NCBI RefSeq assembly: GCF_016598485.1
Contig: NZ_JAEMUW010000027.1
Coordinates: 1 to 64,000 of the forward strand
DNA: 64,000 bases
From: Micromonospora coerulea
GTDB taxonomy: Bacteria > Actinomycetota > Actinomycetes > Mycobacteriales > Micromonosporaceae
Direction of reading: 5' to 3'
Part shown: in pieces, positions 33,267 through 41,660 of the stretch
How positions within the stretch are numbered: position 1 is the stretch's first letter
How the letters are laid out: every line of letters starts with the position of its first letter
Notes under the pieces: model-generated
What the model saw: the letters and a program-made list of their open reading frames with translations, nothing else
What the model was told of the DNA's origin: nothing
The model's database searches: none
Made by a program: the position numbers and the translations under genes

Positions 33267-34551
33267 GTGCGCCGCCCGGCTCGGTGTCGGCGGGGGACGG
33301 GGCCGGTGCGGCGTCCCGGTCCCGCCAGTCGCGGGGCAGCGAGTGGTCCAGCACGTCGTCCACCGTGACCGCGCCGACCAGCCGCATGCTGCGGTCCACC
33401 ACCGGCATGGCCACCAGGTCGTAGGTCGCCATCCGGCGGGTGATCTCCGGCAGCGGCGTGGTCGGCCGGAGCGGGTCGATGTCGTTGACCACCACCCCGC
33501 CGAGCAGGTCCGCCGGGGGCTCGCGGAGCAGCCGCTGGAAGTGGACCATGCCGAGGTACCGGCCGGTGGGGGTGGTCATCGGCGCGCGGGTCACGAAGAC
33601 CTGCGCGGCCACGGCGGGGGAGACCTGCTCCTCCCGGATCCGGGCGAGGGCCTCCGCCACGGTGGCGTCCGGCGGCAGGATCACCGGCTCCGACGTCATC
33701 ACGCTGCCGGCGGTGCCGGAGGCGTAGCGCAGCAGCTGGCGTACCGGGTCGGCCTCGTCCGGCTCCATCAGGTCGAGCAGCACGTCCTGCTCGGGCGGGG
33801 GCAGCTCGTTGAGCAGGTCGGCGGCGTCGTCCGGGTCCATCTCCTCGAGCACATCGGCGGCGCGTTCCCGGTCCAGCGCGGCCAGGATCTCCACCTGGTC
33901 GTGCTCCGGCAGCTCGCTGAGCACGTCGGCGAGCCGCACGTCGTCCAGGGCCGCGGCGACCTCGTTGCGCCGGGCGTCGGGCAGATCCTGGAGGGCGTTG
34001 GCCAGGTCCGCGGGGCGCATGTCCTCCAGCACGGCGAGCAGGTTGGCCGTACCCCGATTGGTGGCGAGATCGCTCAGGCCGCGAACCCGGTCCCACTCGA
34101 GCTGGTGCAGGTGCCCGCGGCGGGTGAGCCGGCCGGTCTGCTCGCGGACCGCGACCCGGCTCAGCGACCACTCGCCGCCGCGGCTGGACTCCATCGCCAC
34201 GTCGACCACCGTGCCCGCCTGGCCGCCCGGCTCCATCTGCACCCGCCGGTCGAGCAGCTCCTGGAGCACCAGCAGCTCGTTCGGGCGCTTCTCGAAGCGG
34301 CGCAGGTTGAGGGTGCCGCTGCCGAGCACGACGGCGTCCGCGTCGATGGAGGTGATCCGGTTGATGGAGAGGAAGATCCGCCGCCGCATCGGCATCTCGG
34401 CGACCAGTCCCACCACCTCGGGCGGGCGCTGGGTCGCCCGAAGCCGGGCCACCGCGTCACGCACCCGACCCACCTGGTCACCGTTCGGATCGAAGACGGC
34501 GACTCCGGCGAGCCTGGCGATGTAGACCCGGTTCGGCGTACTCACGCGCAC
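33259..34551 (-). CDS. MgtE N-terminal/CBS-domain protein without transporter domain
   Basis: 430 residues. N-terminal PRC-barrel-like part (RLAGVAVFDPNGDQVGRVRDA), then the superhelical MgtE_N domain made of repeated (A/L)xxL-DxPxxRRxEV units with VLEEMDPDDAADLLNELPPPEQ, then two CBS domains (VMTSEPVILPPDATVAEALARIR; GVVVNDIDPLRPTTPLPEITRRMATYDLVAMPVVD) that bind Mg2+ or nucleotides in MgtE. The channel-forming C-terminal helices of MgtE are absent, so the protein is a soluble sensor. M. tuberculosis has a comparable protein near mrp. Start at GTG 34551 or 34545. Confidence 0.85.
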   Translation of the reverse strand: MRVSTPNRVYIARLAGVAVFDPNGDQVGRVRDAVARLRATQRPPEVVGLVAEMPMRRRIFLSINRITSIDADAVVLGSGTLNLRRFEKRPNELLVLQELLDRRVQMEPGGQAGTVVDVAMESSRGGEWSLSRVAVREQTGRLTRRGHLHQLEWDRVRGLSDLATNRGTANLLAVLEDMRPADLANALQDLPDARRNEVAAALDDVRLADVLSELPEHDQVEILAALDRERAADVLEEMDPDDAADLLNELPPPEQDVLLDLMEPDEADPVRQLLRYASGTAGSVMTSEPVILPPDATVAEALARIREEQVSPAVAAQVFVTRAPMTTPTGRYLGMVHFQRLLREPPADLLGGVVVNDIDPLRPTTPLPEITRRMATYDLVAMPVVDRSMRLVGAVTVDDVLDHSLPRDWRDRDAAPAPSPADTEPGGARE

Positions 34552-34578
34552 CAGCCTAAGCGCCTACTGTTTATCAAC

Positions 34579-35448
34579 ATGTCGACCTTGGCCTACGAGA
34601 TCGTGGACGTCTTCACCGACCGCCCGTTCGCCGGCAACCCGCTGGCCGTGGTGTTCGGCGCCGAAGGGCTGGCCACCGAGCAGATGCAGGCGCTCGCGCT
34701 GGAGTTCAACCTGTCCGAAACGGTGTTCGTGCTGCCACCCACCCAGGTCGGGGCGACCTACCGGGCGCGGATCTTCACACCGGCCGCGGAGCTGCCGTTC
34801 GCCGGGCACCCCAGCGTCGGCGCCGCGGTGACCGCCAGCCGGCGGGGGATGTTCGGTGTGGGCAGGGTCACCCAGGAGTGCGGCGCCGGCGTGCTGCCCA
34901 TCGAGGTGAACGCGACGGGCGCGACGCTGACCGGCGGCTCGCCCACCCTCGGCCCCGAGCTGGGCCCGGAGCCGCTGCTGGAGATGGTCGGCCTGGCCGC
35001 CGACGACCACGTCGGCCCGGCGCCGCGGGTGGCGGGCTGCGGGCTGGAGTTCCCCTACCTCCCGGTACGCCCCGACGCGGTGGCCCGCGCCCGGTTGAAC
35101 GTGGCGGCGGCGGAGCGGTACGGCGTCGAGCACGTCAGCGTCTTCTCCTGGGACGCCGACACGCAAACCGCACACGCCCGGGTCTTCGTGCCGGGGCTCG
35201 GCGTGCCGGAGGACCCGGCGACCGGGTCGGCCGCCCTCGGGCTGGGTGTCTGGCTGGTCGCCAGCGGCCTGCTCCCCGGCGAGGGGCGCTCGGCGTACGC
35301 GGTCCGCCAGGGGGTCGAGATCCACCGGCCGTCCGCGCTGGCCTGCACGGTCAACGCGGCCGGCGGGCTGGCCGTCGGCGCGACCGTCGCCGGGCAGGTG
35401 ATGCCGGTGGCCCGGGGCGAGATCGCCGTACCGCCCTTCGTCGGCTGA
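34579..35448 (+). CDS. PhzF-family isomerase
   Basis: 289 residues from the ATG at 34579. Signature VFTDRPFAGNPLAVVFGAEGL, FNLSETVFVLPP (with the catalytic Glu in SETVF) and FAGHPSVGAAV in the N-terminal half and GVPEDPATGSAALGLGVWL in the C-terminal half show the two-lobed diaminopimelate-epimerase fold. PhzF proper isomerises trans-2,3-dihydro-3-hydroxyanthranilate in phenazine synthesis; most relatives outside phz clusters have unknown substrates, and no phz genes are here. No Shine-Dalgarno sequence precedes the ATG; with only 27 bp to the divergent gene it may be leaderless. Confidence 0.85.
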   Translation: MSTLAYEIVDVFTDRPFAGNPLAVVFGAEGLATEQMQALALEFNLSETVFVLPPTQVGATYRARIFTPAAELPFAGHPSVGAAVTASRRGMFGVGRVTQECGAGVLPIEVNATGATLTGGSPTLGPELGPEPLLEMVGLAADDHVGPAPRVAGCGLEFPYLPVRPDAVARARLNVAAAERYGVEHVSVFSWDADTQTAHARVFVPGLGVPEDPATGSAALGLGVWLVASGLLPGEGRSAYAVRQGVEIHRPSALACTVNAAGGLAVGATVAGQVMPVARGEIAVPPFVG

Positions 35449-35542
35449 GCCGCCGCCGTCACCGCCTGAGGACACCGGGACGGGCGGTACGGTGCGGCTG
35501 GCGGTTCCCGGCCGAGCGGGCGGCGTACGAGAGGATGGCCGG

Positions 35543-36058
35543 GTGACGGACGAGCTGGACAGCCGCGAGACGACGCCGCTGGTCGACGAGGCGGTGAAGA
35601 AGGCGGCCGTCTGCTGGGTGAGCGTGGCGGACGGGCCGGCGTACGCGCTGTGGTGCCTGCCGCTGGACGGTGACCTGCTGATCGTCACCGGGCCCGGTGA
35701 GCAGGCCGCGCCCGGCCTGGCCGACGCCACCGAAGCGCAGGTCACCCTCCGCGGTGACCACGGCGGGCGGATCGTCACCTGGCCGGCCCGGGTGACCCGG
35801 CTGCGGCCCGACACCGAGGAGTGGGCGGCCGCCGCCCCGCTGGTCGCGGCGAAGCGGCTCAACGCGCCCGGCCCGTCGGCGGACCTGGTGCGGCGCTGGG
35901 CGGCCGAGGGCTGCGCGCTGAACCGGCTCGCCCCGGCGGGCCCGCCCGCCGCCGGCACCGACCTGCCGGCCGCCTCGCTGGCCGAGGAGCCCCGACCGAC
36001 TCCGGCGGTGCGGGCCACCCGCAAGCCGTTCCGCCTGCACAAGGTCCGCCGCCGCTGA
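35543..36058 (+). CDS. conserved hypothetical protein, flavin/F420 split-barrel-like
   Basis: 171 residues from the GTG at 35543 (VTDELDSRETTPLVDEAVKK). Segments AAVCWVSVADGPAYALWCLPLDGDLLIVTGPGEQAAPGLADA and ATEAQVTLRG resemble the split-barrel of pyridoxamine-phosphate-oxidase-like proteins, with WPARVTRLRPDTEEWAAAAPLVAAKRLNAPG as the dimer part. The C-terminal 50 residues are Pro/Ala-rich. No ligand motif is definite. Same direction as phzF, 94 bp downstream. Confidence 0.6.
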   Translation: MTDELDSRETTPLVDEAVKKAAVCWVSVADGPAYALWCLPLDGDLLIVTGPGEQAAPGLADATEAQVTLRGDHGGRIVTWPARVTRLRPDTEEWAAAAPLVAAKRLNAPGPSADLVRRWAAEGCALNRLAPAGPPAAGTDLPAASLAEEPRPTPAVRATRKPFRLHKVRRR

Positions 36059-36088
36059 CCGCCCGCCCCGCGCCGCCGTCCGGCCGGG

Positions 36089-36802
36089 TCAGGGGACGGC
36101 ACAGCCGGTCGGCTCCGCCGCCGGGTCGATCAGGTCGATAACCTCGGTCAGCGAGTGCAGCACCGGGCCGGCCCAGCCCCGCTCGGCGTTGAAGACCAGG
36201 TGTTCGGCCAGGTCCGGCGCGACCAGCCGGACGGCCGTCATCCCGGCCCGCTCGGCGCCGCTGAGCTCCTGACTGCCGCCGTCGCCGACGTAGAGGCAGT
36301 CGGCCGGGGCGAGTTCGAGCCGCCGACAAGCGGCCAGGTAGAGCGCGAGGTCCGGCTTGCAGCGCCCCACCTGCACGGAGAAGACCCGGACGTCGAGCAG
36401 CGGGGCGATGGCCAGTTGGGGCAGGAACGCCGGCAGCTCGTGGGTGCAGTCGCTGATCAGGCCGGTGCGGACGCCTCGCCGGCGCAGCCCGGCCAGCACC
36501 GGCACCGCCTCGGCGCGCAGCCGGGTGTCGGCGCGTACGGCCCGGTGGCGGGAGGCGACGGCGGCCCGGACGGCCAGGTCCGAAGGGTGCACGCCGGCCT
36601 GCTGGCAGACCCAGCGCAGGGTCGCCTCGGCGTTGCCGAGCGACCCGCTGGCCCGCTGGTAGTAGGTGCGGTCGAGCACCTCGACCAGGAGGTCGATCGG
36701 GCAGCCGAGCAGCTCGGCGGTCCACCGGTGGGCCGCGCCGCGCTGGACGGACCGGGTGAGCGTGCCGAAGAAGTCGAACAGCACCGCGTGGTACCTGGGC
36801 AT
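36089..36802 (-). CDS. HAD-superfamily hydrolase (subfamily IA)
   Basis: 237 residues from the ATG at 36802 (MPRYHAVLFDFFGTLTRS). Motif I is FDFFGTL, in which the second Asp of DxD is replaced by Phe-Gly, as often in haloacid-dehalogenase/epoxide-hydrolase-like IA members. Motif II SDC in LISDCTHELP, motif III Lys in GRCKPDLALY, motif IV VGDGGSQEL. Small-molecule phosphatase or dehalogenase; substrate unknown. Divergent from the EamA transporter gene. Confidence 0.85.
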   Translation of the reverse strand: MPRYHAVLFDFFGTLTRSVQRGAAHRWTAELLGCPIDLLVEVLDRTYYQRASGSLGNAEATLRWVCQQAGVHPSDLAVRAAVASRHRAVRADTRLRAEAVPVLAGLRRRGVRTGLISDCTHELPAFLPQLAIAPLLDVRVFSVQVGRCKPDLALYLAACRRLELAPADCLYVGDGGSQELSGAERAGMTAVRLVAPDLAEHLVFNAERGWAGPVLHSLTEVIDLIDPAAEPTGCAVP

Positions 36803-36908
36803 GGGGGAGCGCCTCCGGGCGTCGAGGGGGTCGCCGGCGCGGACGCGCATGATCGTAACGGAATGCTGACGGTCCGTGCTGTCGGGTGTCGTGTGAGGAT
36901 TGCTCTCC

Positions 36909-37865
36909 GTGTCCTCCGATCCGCACCGCCCGTCCCTGGACCCGCTGACCGTCGGCGTGGTCGTGGTGGCCGTCGCGGCCGTCTCGTCCTCCGCCCCGCT
37001 GGTCGCCTTCGCGGCCGCCCCGGCCCTCGCCATCGCGTTCTGGCGCAACCTGCTCTCGGTGGCCGTGCTCGGCCCGTTCTCGCTGGCCCGGCGGCGGGCG
37101 GAGTTCCGCGCGCTGACCGTCGGCGCGGGCCGCCGGGAGGGCCTGTACTGCGTACTGTCCGGGGTGGCGCTGGCCGCGCACTTCGCCACCTGGATGCCGA
37201 GCGCGCAGCTCACCTCGGTCGCCGCCGCCACCGCGCTGGGCGCGACGCAGCCGGTGTGGCAGGGGCTGATCGCCCGCTGGCAGGGCCGACGCCTGCCGGC
37301 GGCGGTCTGGGCCGGCATCGCGGTGGCGGTGGTCGGCGCGGCGCTGGCCACCGGCGCGGACTTCGGCGCCTCCGGCCGGGCCTTCGCCGGCGACCTGCTC
37401 GCGGTGACCGGCGGCATGTTCGCCGCCGTCTACACCGCCTTCGGCGAGCGGGCCCGGGCCACCATCAGCACCACCACCTACACCACCATCTGCTACGGGG
37501 TCTGCGCGGCGATCCTGCTGCTGGTCTGCCTGCTCGGCGGGGTACGCCTGCACGGCTACGACGGCGGCACCTGGCTGGCCATCCTCGGCCTGGTCGCCGG
37601 GGCCCAACTGCTCGGCCACTCGATGTTCAACTACGCCCTGCGCCGGGTCTCCGCCACCACGATCAGCGTGCTGATCCTGCTGGAGGCGCCCGGCGCGGCC
37701 CTGATCGCCTGGGTGTGGCTCGGCCAGCTGCCCCGCCCGCTCGCCCTGCCCGGCCTGGCCCTGCTGCTGGCCGGCGTGGTCGTGGTGGTGCTCGGCGGGG
37801 CCCGCACGCCCCGCCGCCCCGCTCCGGTCCCGCTCCCGGCCGACCCCGCCCCGCTCGCCGACTGA
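36909..37865 (+). CDS. EamA/DMT-superfamily transporter
   Basis: 318 residues from the GTG at 36909, nine bases after GAGGA; a TTG at 36900 is less likely. Ten hydrophobic segments arranged as two EamA repeats (first AVSSSAPLVAFAAAPALAIAFWRNLLS; second GDLLAVTGGMFAAVYTAFGERARA). Family members export metabolites or amino acids. Substrate is not predictable. The compound palindrome right after the stop probably terminates it. Confidence 0.85.
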   Translation: MSSDPHRPSLDPLTVGVVVVAVAAVSSSAPLVAFAAAPALAIAFWRNLLSVAVLGPFSLARRRAEFRALTVGAGRREGLYCVLSGVALAAHFATWMPSAQLTSVAAATALGATQPVWQGLIARWQGRRLPAAVWAGIAVAVVGAALATGADFGASGRAFAGDLLAVTGGMFAAVYTAFGERARATISTTTYTTICYGVCAAILLLVCLLGGVRLHGYDGGTWLAILGLVAGAQLLGHSMFNYALRRVSATTISVLILLEAPGAALIAWVWLGQLPRPLALPGLALLLAGVVVVVLGGARTPRRPAPVPLPADPAPLAD

Positions 37866-37930
37866 CCCGCACTTTCCCGCAAGTGTGGCCATTCCGCAGC
37901 CGGAGGGACCACTTTCCGTGAAAGTGCGGG
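37866..37930 (+). terminator. compound palindrome between EamA and KimA-like genes
   Basis: CCCGCACTTTC (37866-37876) pairs with GAAAGTGCGGG (37920-37930), enclosing a partial inner dyad (AGTGTGGCC .. GGACCACT). Layout and internal word GTGGCCATTCCGC resemble the loop-side of the palindrome at 15282-15339 (GTGGCTGTTCCGC). It sits directly before the KimA-like start and could also act on its leader. Confidence 0.6.
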
Positions 37931-37942
37931 GGAGGGGGTGGG

Positions 37943-40099
37943 ATGGGACGGGAGCAGGGGGACGACGGAATGGCGGAGCGGGGCAGCGTCGTCACGCCGT
38001 CGGCCGAGTTCCCGCCGCTGCGGGGAGAGGAGCTGTCGGCGCTGCGCCGGATCGGCGAGCGCTGGCGTGCCGACCGGCAACCCGGGGAGCTGCCCGTCGA
38101 CCAGACCCTGGGCCGGTACCGGCGGCGCCCGGCCCCCACCCGGTTCGGCCGGCTCGCCCCGATCGAGCTGTTCACCGTCGAGGAGCCGGACGAGCTGGTG
38201 GCCACCGCGCCGGCCAACCTGCCGGGTAGCCGCTTCGGCCGCCTGGTCACCCGGTTGCGGCGGGCGCTGTTCGGCCCGCCGCTGTCCAGTGCCGCGGTGC
38301 TCTACGAGCGGATGCGCAAGCTGGTCGCCCTGCCCGTGCTCTCCTCGGACCTGCTCAGCTCGGTGGCGTACGGGCCGGAGGCGATGCTGACCGTGCTGGC
38401 GCTGGCCGGCACCGCCGCGCTCGGCCTGTCCCTGCCGCTGGCCGCGGTGCTGGTGGTGCTGATGATCGCGGTCGGCGTCTCCTACCGGCAGACGATCCAG
38501 GCGTACCCGCACGGCGCCGGCTCGTACGTGGTGGCGGGCGATAACCTCGGCACCGGCGCGGGCCTCGCGGCAGCGGCCGGGCTGATGGTGGACTACGTGC
38601 TGACCGTGGCGGTGTCGGTGGCGGCCGGGGTGCACGCGGTCACCTCGGCGCTGCCCGGGCTGACCCCGGCCACCGTGCCGCTCGGCGTGCTGGTGATCGC
38701 CGCGCTGCTCGCCGCGAACCTGCGCGGCGTCCGTACCGCCGGCAACCTGTTCGTGCTGCCCACGTACGCCTTCGTGGTGGCCGTGGCCGCGGTGCTGGTG
38801 GTGGGTTACCTGCGCGCCGCGGGCCGGGGTTTCGCCCCGGTGCCGCCGCCGGCGCTGCCGGCCGCCGAGGGGCTGGGGCTGCTGCTGGTGCTGCGCGCGT
38901 TCGCCTCCGGCGCGGTGTCGATGACCGGCATCGAGGCGGTGTCGAACGCGGTGCCGGCGTTCCGGCCCACCGAGTGGCGCAACGCCCGTGCCACGCTCGG
39001 CTGGATGATCGTCATGCTGGTGGTGCTCTTCGCCGGGCTGGTCGTCCTGATCCGGCTGGACGGTCTGGTGCCGGTGCCGGGCGAGACGATGCTGTCCCAG
39101 CTCGGCCGGGTGACCTTCCCGACCGGCCCCTGGTACGCGCTGCTCCAGGCCGCGACCACGCTGATCCTGCTGCTGGCGGCGAACACCGCCTTCAACGGCT
39201 TCCCCCGCCTGCTCTTCTTCATGGCCCGCGCGGGCCATGCGCCGCGCCGGTTCCTGCACATGGGGGACCGGCTCGCGTTCAGCAACGGCATGCTGGCGCT
39301 GGCGGTCGCGGCGGCGGCGATCTTCGTGGCGTTCCGCGGGCACACCGAGGCGCTGATCCCGCTGTACGCGGTCGGCGTCTTCCTCGCCTTCACCCTCTCC
39401 CAGACCGGCATGGTGGTGCACTGGCGGCGTCGGCGCGGTCCGGGCTGGCGACGCCGGCTGACGCTCAACGCGGTCGGCGCGATCCTGTCCGGCCTGGTGT
39501 TGGTGACCGCCGCGATCGCCAAGTTCACCGAGGGCGCCTGGCTGGTCGTGCTCGCGATACCCCTGCTGGTGCTGCTCTTCCAGCGGATCCACCGGCACTA
39601 CGGGACCCTGCACCGGGCGCTGGCGCTGCATCCGCCGCCGGCCGCCGGGTCCGCCGGCGCCGGGCCCGCCGAGGGCCAGGAACTGCCCCAGGAGGTACGT
39701 CACCTGGTGGTCGTGCCGGTCGCCCGGCTGAACCGGGCGTCGTTGCGCGCGCTGGCGTACGCGGCCTCGCTCGGGCAGCCGACGCTGGCCGTGCACATCG
39801 CGCCCGAGGACGCCGAGGCGGACCGGTTCCGGGAGCAGTGGCGGGCGTGGGGCGACCACGTGCGACTGGAGACGATCGTGTCGCCGTACCGGGCGGTGAT
39901 CGGGCCGCTGGCGCACTACCTGGAGGCGCTGCGCGCCGCCCGGACGGAGCTGACGCTAACCGTGATCGTGCCGGAGGTGGTGCTGCGCCGGCGCTGGCAC
40001 CGGCCGCTGCACAGCCGGGCGGAGCAGCGGCTGCGGGCGGCGCTGCGGGCGCTGCCCGGGGTGGTGGTCACCAGCGTCCCGGTGCACATCTCCGATTGA
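37943..40099 (+). CDS. KimA-like APC-superfamily potassium/amino-acid permease
   Basis: 718 residues. About 120 cytoplasmic residues, then an APC core of twelve helices (ALPVLSSDLLSSVAYGPEAML at the first, SYRQTIQAYPHGAGSYVVAGDNLG next, TGIEAVSNAVPAFRPTEWRNAR in the middle) and a C-terminal cytoplasmic domain with a USP-like fold (RHLVVVPVARLNRASLRALAYAASL). This layout is that of KimA/YdaO-type K+/H+ symporters. In firmicutes the gene follows a c-di-AMP riboswitch; here the leader is under 80 bases and contains only the hairpin. Confidence 0.8.
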   Translation: MGREQGDDGMAERGSVVTPSAEFPPLRGEELSALRRIGERWRADRQPGELPVDQTLGRYRRRPAPTRFGRLAPIELFTVEEPDELVATAPANLPGSRFGRLVTRLRRALFGPPLSSAAVLYERMRKLVALPVLSSDLLSSVAYGPEAMLTVLALAGTAALGLSLPLAAVLVVLMIAVGVSYRQTIQAYPHGAGSYVVAGDNLGTGAGLAAAAGLMVDYVLTVAVSVAAGVHAVTSALPGLTPATVPLGVLVIAALLAANLRGVRTAGNLFVLPTYAFVVAVAAVLVVGYLRAAGRGFAPVPPPALPAAEGLGLLLVLRAFASGAVSMTGIEAVSNAVPAFRPTEWRNARATLGWMIVMLVVLFAGLVVLIRLDGLVPVPGETMLSQLGRVTFPTGPWYALLQAATTLILLLAANTAFNGFPRLLFFMARAGHAPRRFLHMGDRLAFSNGMLALAVAAAAIFVAFRGHTEALIPLYAVGVFLAFTLSQTGMVVHWRRRRGPGWRRRLTLNAVGAILSGLVLVTAAIAKFTEGAWLVVLAIPLLVLLFQRIHRHYGTLHRALALHPPPAAGSAGAGPAEGQELPQEVRHLVVVPVARLNRASLRALAYAASLGQPTLAVHIAPEDAEADRFREQWRAWGDHVRLETIVSPYRAVIGPLAHYLEALRAARTELTLTVIVPEVVLRRRWHRPLHSRAEQRLRAALRALPGVVVTSVPVHISD

Positions 40100-40102
40100 G
40101 AT

Positions 40103-40747
40103 TCACAGGTACGCCGCGAAGTGCTCCGCGACCAGCCCGGTGACTGCCTCGGCGTCCCGGCCGCAGTCCACCTCGATCACCCGTACGCCCAGCCCCCCGG
40201 CCCGGGCGACGGCGTCCGCCGCAACCAGCTCGTCCCGGGCCAGCCGGTTGCGCAGCGCGCCCTCCGGGTCGCTGACCCCCGGGTGCCGCGCGGTCGCCCG
40301 GGGCAGCCGCCCGGCCTGGTACGCCCGGAACTCCGGCGTCGGCACCAGCACCACCATCTGCCCGGTCGATTCGACGACCGGGGCGACCAGTTCCGGACGC
40401 AGCCCCCACCCCTCGGCGACCACCCGCCCGCCGGTGACCAGGGCGCTGAGGTCGTCCAGCACCCACTCGAAGCGGCGCGGGAAGCCGGCCAACGTCTCGG
40501 CGGCCATCCGTCCGGGATCGGTGTGTACCCAGACCGCGTCCGGGTCGGGGCCGGTGGCCGGCCCCCCGCGCCGGACCCGCTCGGCGACCCGCCGGTCCTC
40601 GTGCGCCCGGGCGTCGTGCCGGTCGTAGAGGTACGCGGTCAGCCCGTATCGCAGGGCCAGGGTGACGGCGAGGGTGGTCTTGCCGGCCCACTGCGCGCCG
40701 CCGATCCAGAGTGCCCGCCGGGCGGTGGACAGGGGATCGAAGTCCAT
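40103..40747 (-). CDS. P-loop nucleotide-binding hypothetical protein
   Basis: About 214 residues from the ATG at 40747; ATG codons at 40768 and 40783 are in frame, and none has a clear Shine-Dalgarno sequence. Walker A GGAQWAGKTTLAV near the N-terminus, a helical TAYLYDRHDARAHEDRR segment with a conserved Asp/His pair, Walker-B-like WVLDDLSAL, and a C-terminal VIEVDCGRDAEAVTGLVAEHF. Resembles small kinase-like P-loop proteins (cytidylate/shikimate kinase fold). Substrate unknown. Convergent with the KimA-like gene with a three-base gap. Confidence 0.65.
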   Translation of the reverse strand: MDFDPLSTARRALWIGGAQWAGKTTLAVTLALRYGLTAYLYDRHDARAHEDRRVAERVRRGGPATGPDPDAVWVHTDPGRMAAETLAGFPRRFEWVLDDLSALVTGGRVVAEGWGLRPELVAPVVESTGQMVVLVPTPEFRAYQAGRLPRATARHPGVSDPEGALRNRLARDELVAADAVARAGGLGVRVIEVDCGRDAEAVTGLVAEHFAAYL

Positions 40748-40831
40748 GCTGACGAGCCTGCGCCCCGCCATCAGCAAGATCAAGTCTTGTTCTCACCGAC
40801 CCCGCGTGATGAAGTGAAGGAGAGAGGCCGG

Positions 40832-41611
40832 TCAGACCTCGGTGACCTCCAGCACCCGGGTGACCGTCGCGGCGTCGCCGAGTGCGGCACGCAGCGCGGC
40901 CCGTTCCGGGTCGGCGAGGAAGGACTCGTAGCCGGCCCGGGTGGCGAACCGGATCACGTGCACCTCGCTCCGTCCGTCGCCGGTACGCAGCCGCCGCTCC
41001 AGCCGCCCGCCGTGCCGCCCGAGCAGGGCGAGCACCGTCTCCTCGTACCGCTGACCGACCTCGACCGCGTCGGTGCCGAACTCCACCAGGGCGACCAGCC
41101 GCACCGTGGCGGCCGGGTCGTGCACCAGCGACTTCCAGAAGTGACGGTCGACGTGCCCGCCCGGGATGCCGTCCCGGATGCCGGTGTCGGAGTAGCCGTG
41201 CCGTCGGTAGAAGCCCGGCGCCTGGAAGGAGAACGACGACAGCGAGAGCTCCGTGCAGCCCCGGCGCCGGGCCTCCTCCTCGGCGGCTCGCAGCATCCGG
41301 CCGCCCCAGCCCTGGTGCCGGCGGTCAGCGCGGACCCACAGCATGTTGATGCCCGCGCGACCACCCCAGGTCCAGCCGGTCAACCCGCCGACCAGTTCCC
41401 CGTCCGGGTCGGTGACCCGCACCGACAGGTCGGCCTCGTCCTCCGCGCCGGTCGCTGCGTTGTTGAACGCGGTCAGCTCCCGTTCGAGCCGGGCCGACAG
41501 CTCCGCGTCCTCGCCGCCCACCCGCAGCTCCCCGGCCGGCCCGCCGACCTCGCTACCGCTCGTCGGCCGGCCGGTGTCGGTGCTCCGCGCACCGGTGTGG
41601 GTCCCCGTCAT
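40832..41611 (-). CDS. GNAT N-acetyltransferase fused to a ferredoxin-like (ABM-type) domain
   Basis: 259 residues. After a 35-residue disordered lead, residues about 35-165 form a GNAT domain (INMLWVRADRRHQGWGGRMLRAAEEEARRRGC binds acetyl-CoA; FSFQAPGFYRRHGYSDTG). Residues about 170-259 (TVRLVALVEFGTDAVEVGQRYEETVLALLGRHGGRLERRLRTGDGRSEVHVIRFA in outline) look like an alpha+beta dimeric ferredoxin-like domain of the DUF1330/antibiotic-monooxygenase type. The two are usually separate genes. Acceptor substrate unknown. Confidence 0.8.
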   Translation of the reverse strand: MTGTHTGARSTDTGRPTSGSEVGGPAGELRVGGEDAELSARLERELTAFNNAATGAEDEADLSVRVTDPDGELVGGLTGWTWGGRAGINMLWVRADRRHQGWGGRMLRAAEEEARRRGCTELSLSSFSFQAPGFYRRHGYSDTGIRDGIPGGHVDRHFWKSLVHDPAATVRLVALVEFGTDAVEVGQRYEETVLALLGRHGGRLERRLRTGDGRSEVHVIRFATRAGYESFLADPERAALRAALGDAATVTRVLEVTEV

Positions 41612-41660
41612 GCGGCGGAGTATCGCAGCGGGACGGACCGCTCCACCACCGGAAAACCCG

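Noticed and set aside
34579..35448. PhzF as evidence for a phenazine cluster
   Set aside because: No other phz gene is nearby, and isolated PhzF relatives are common.
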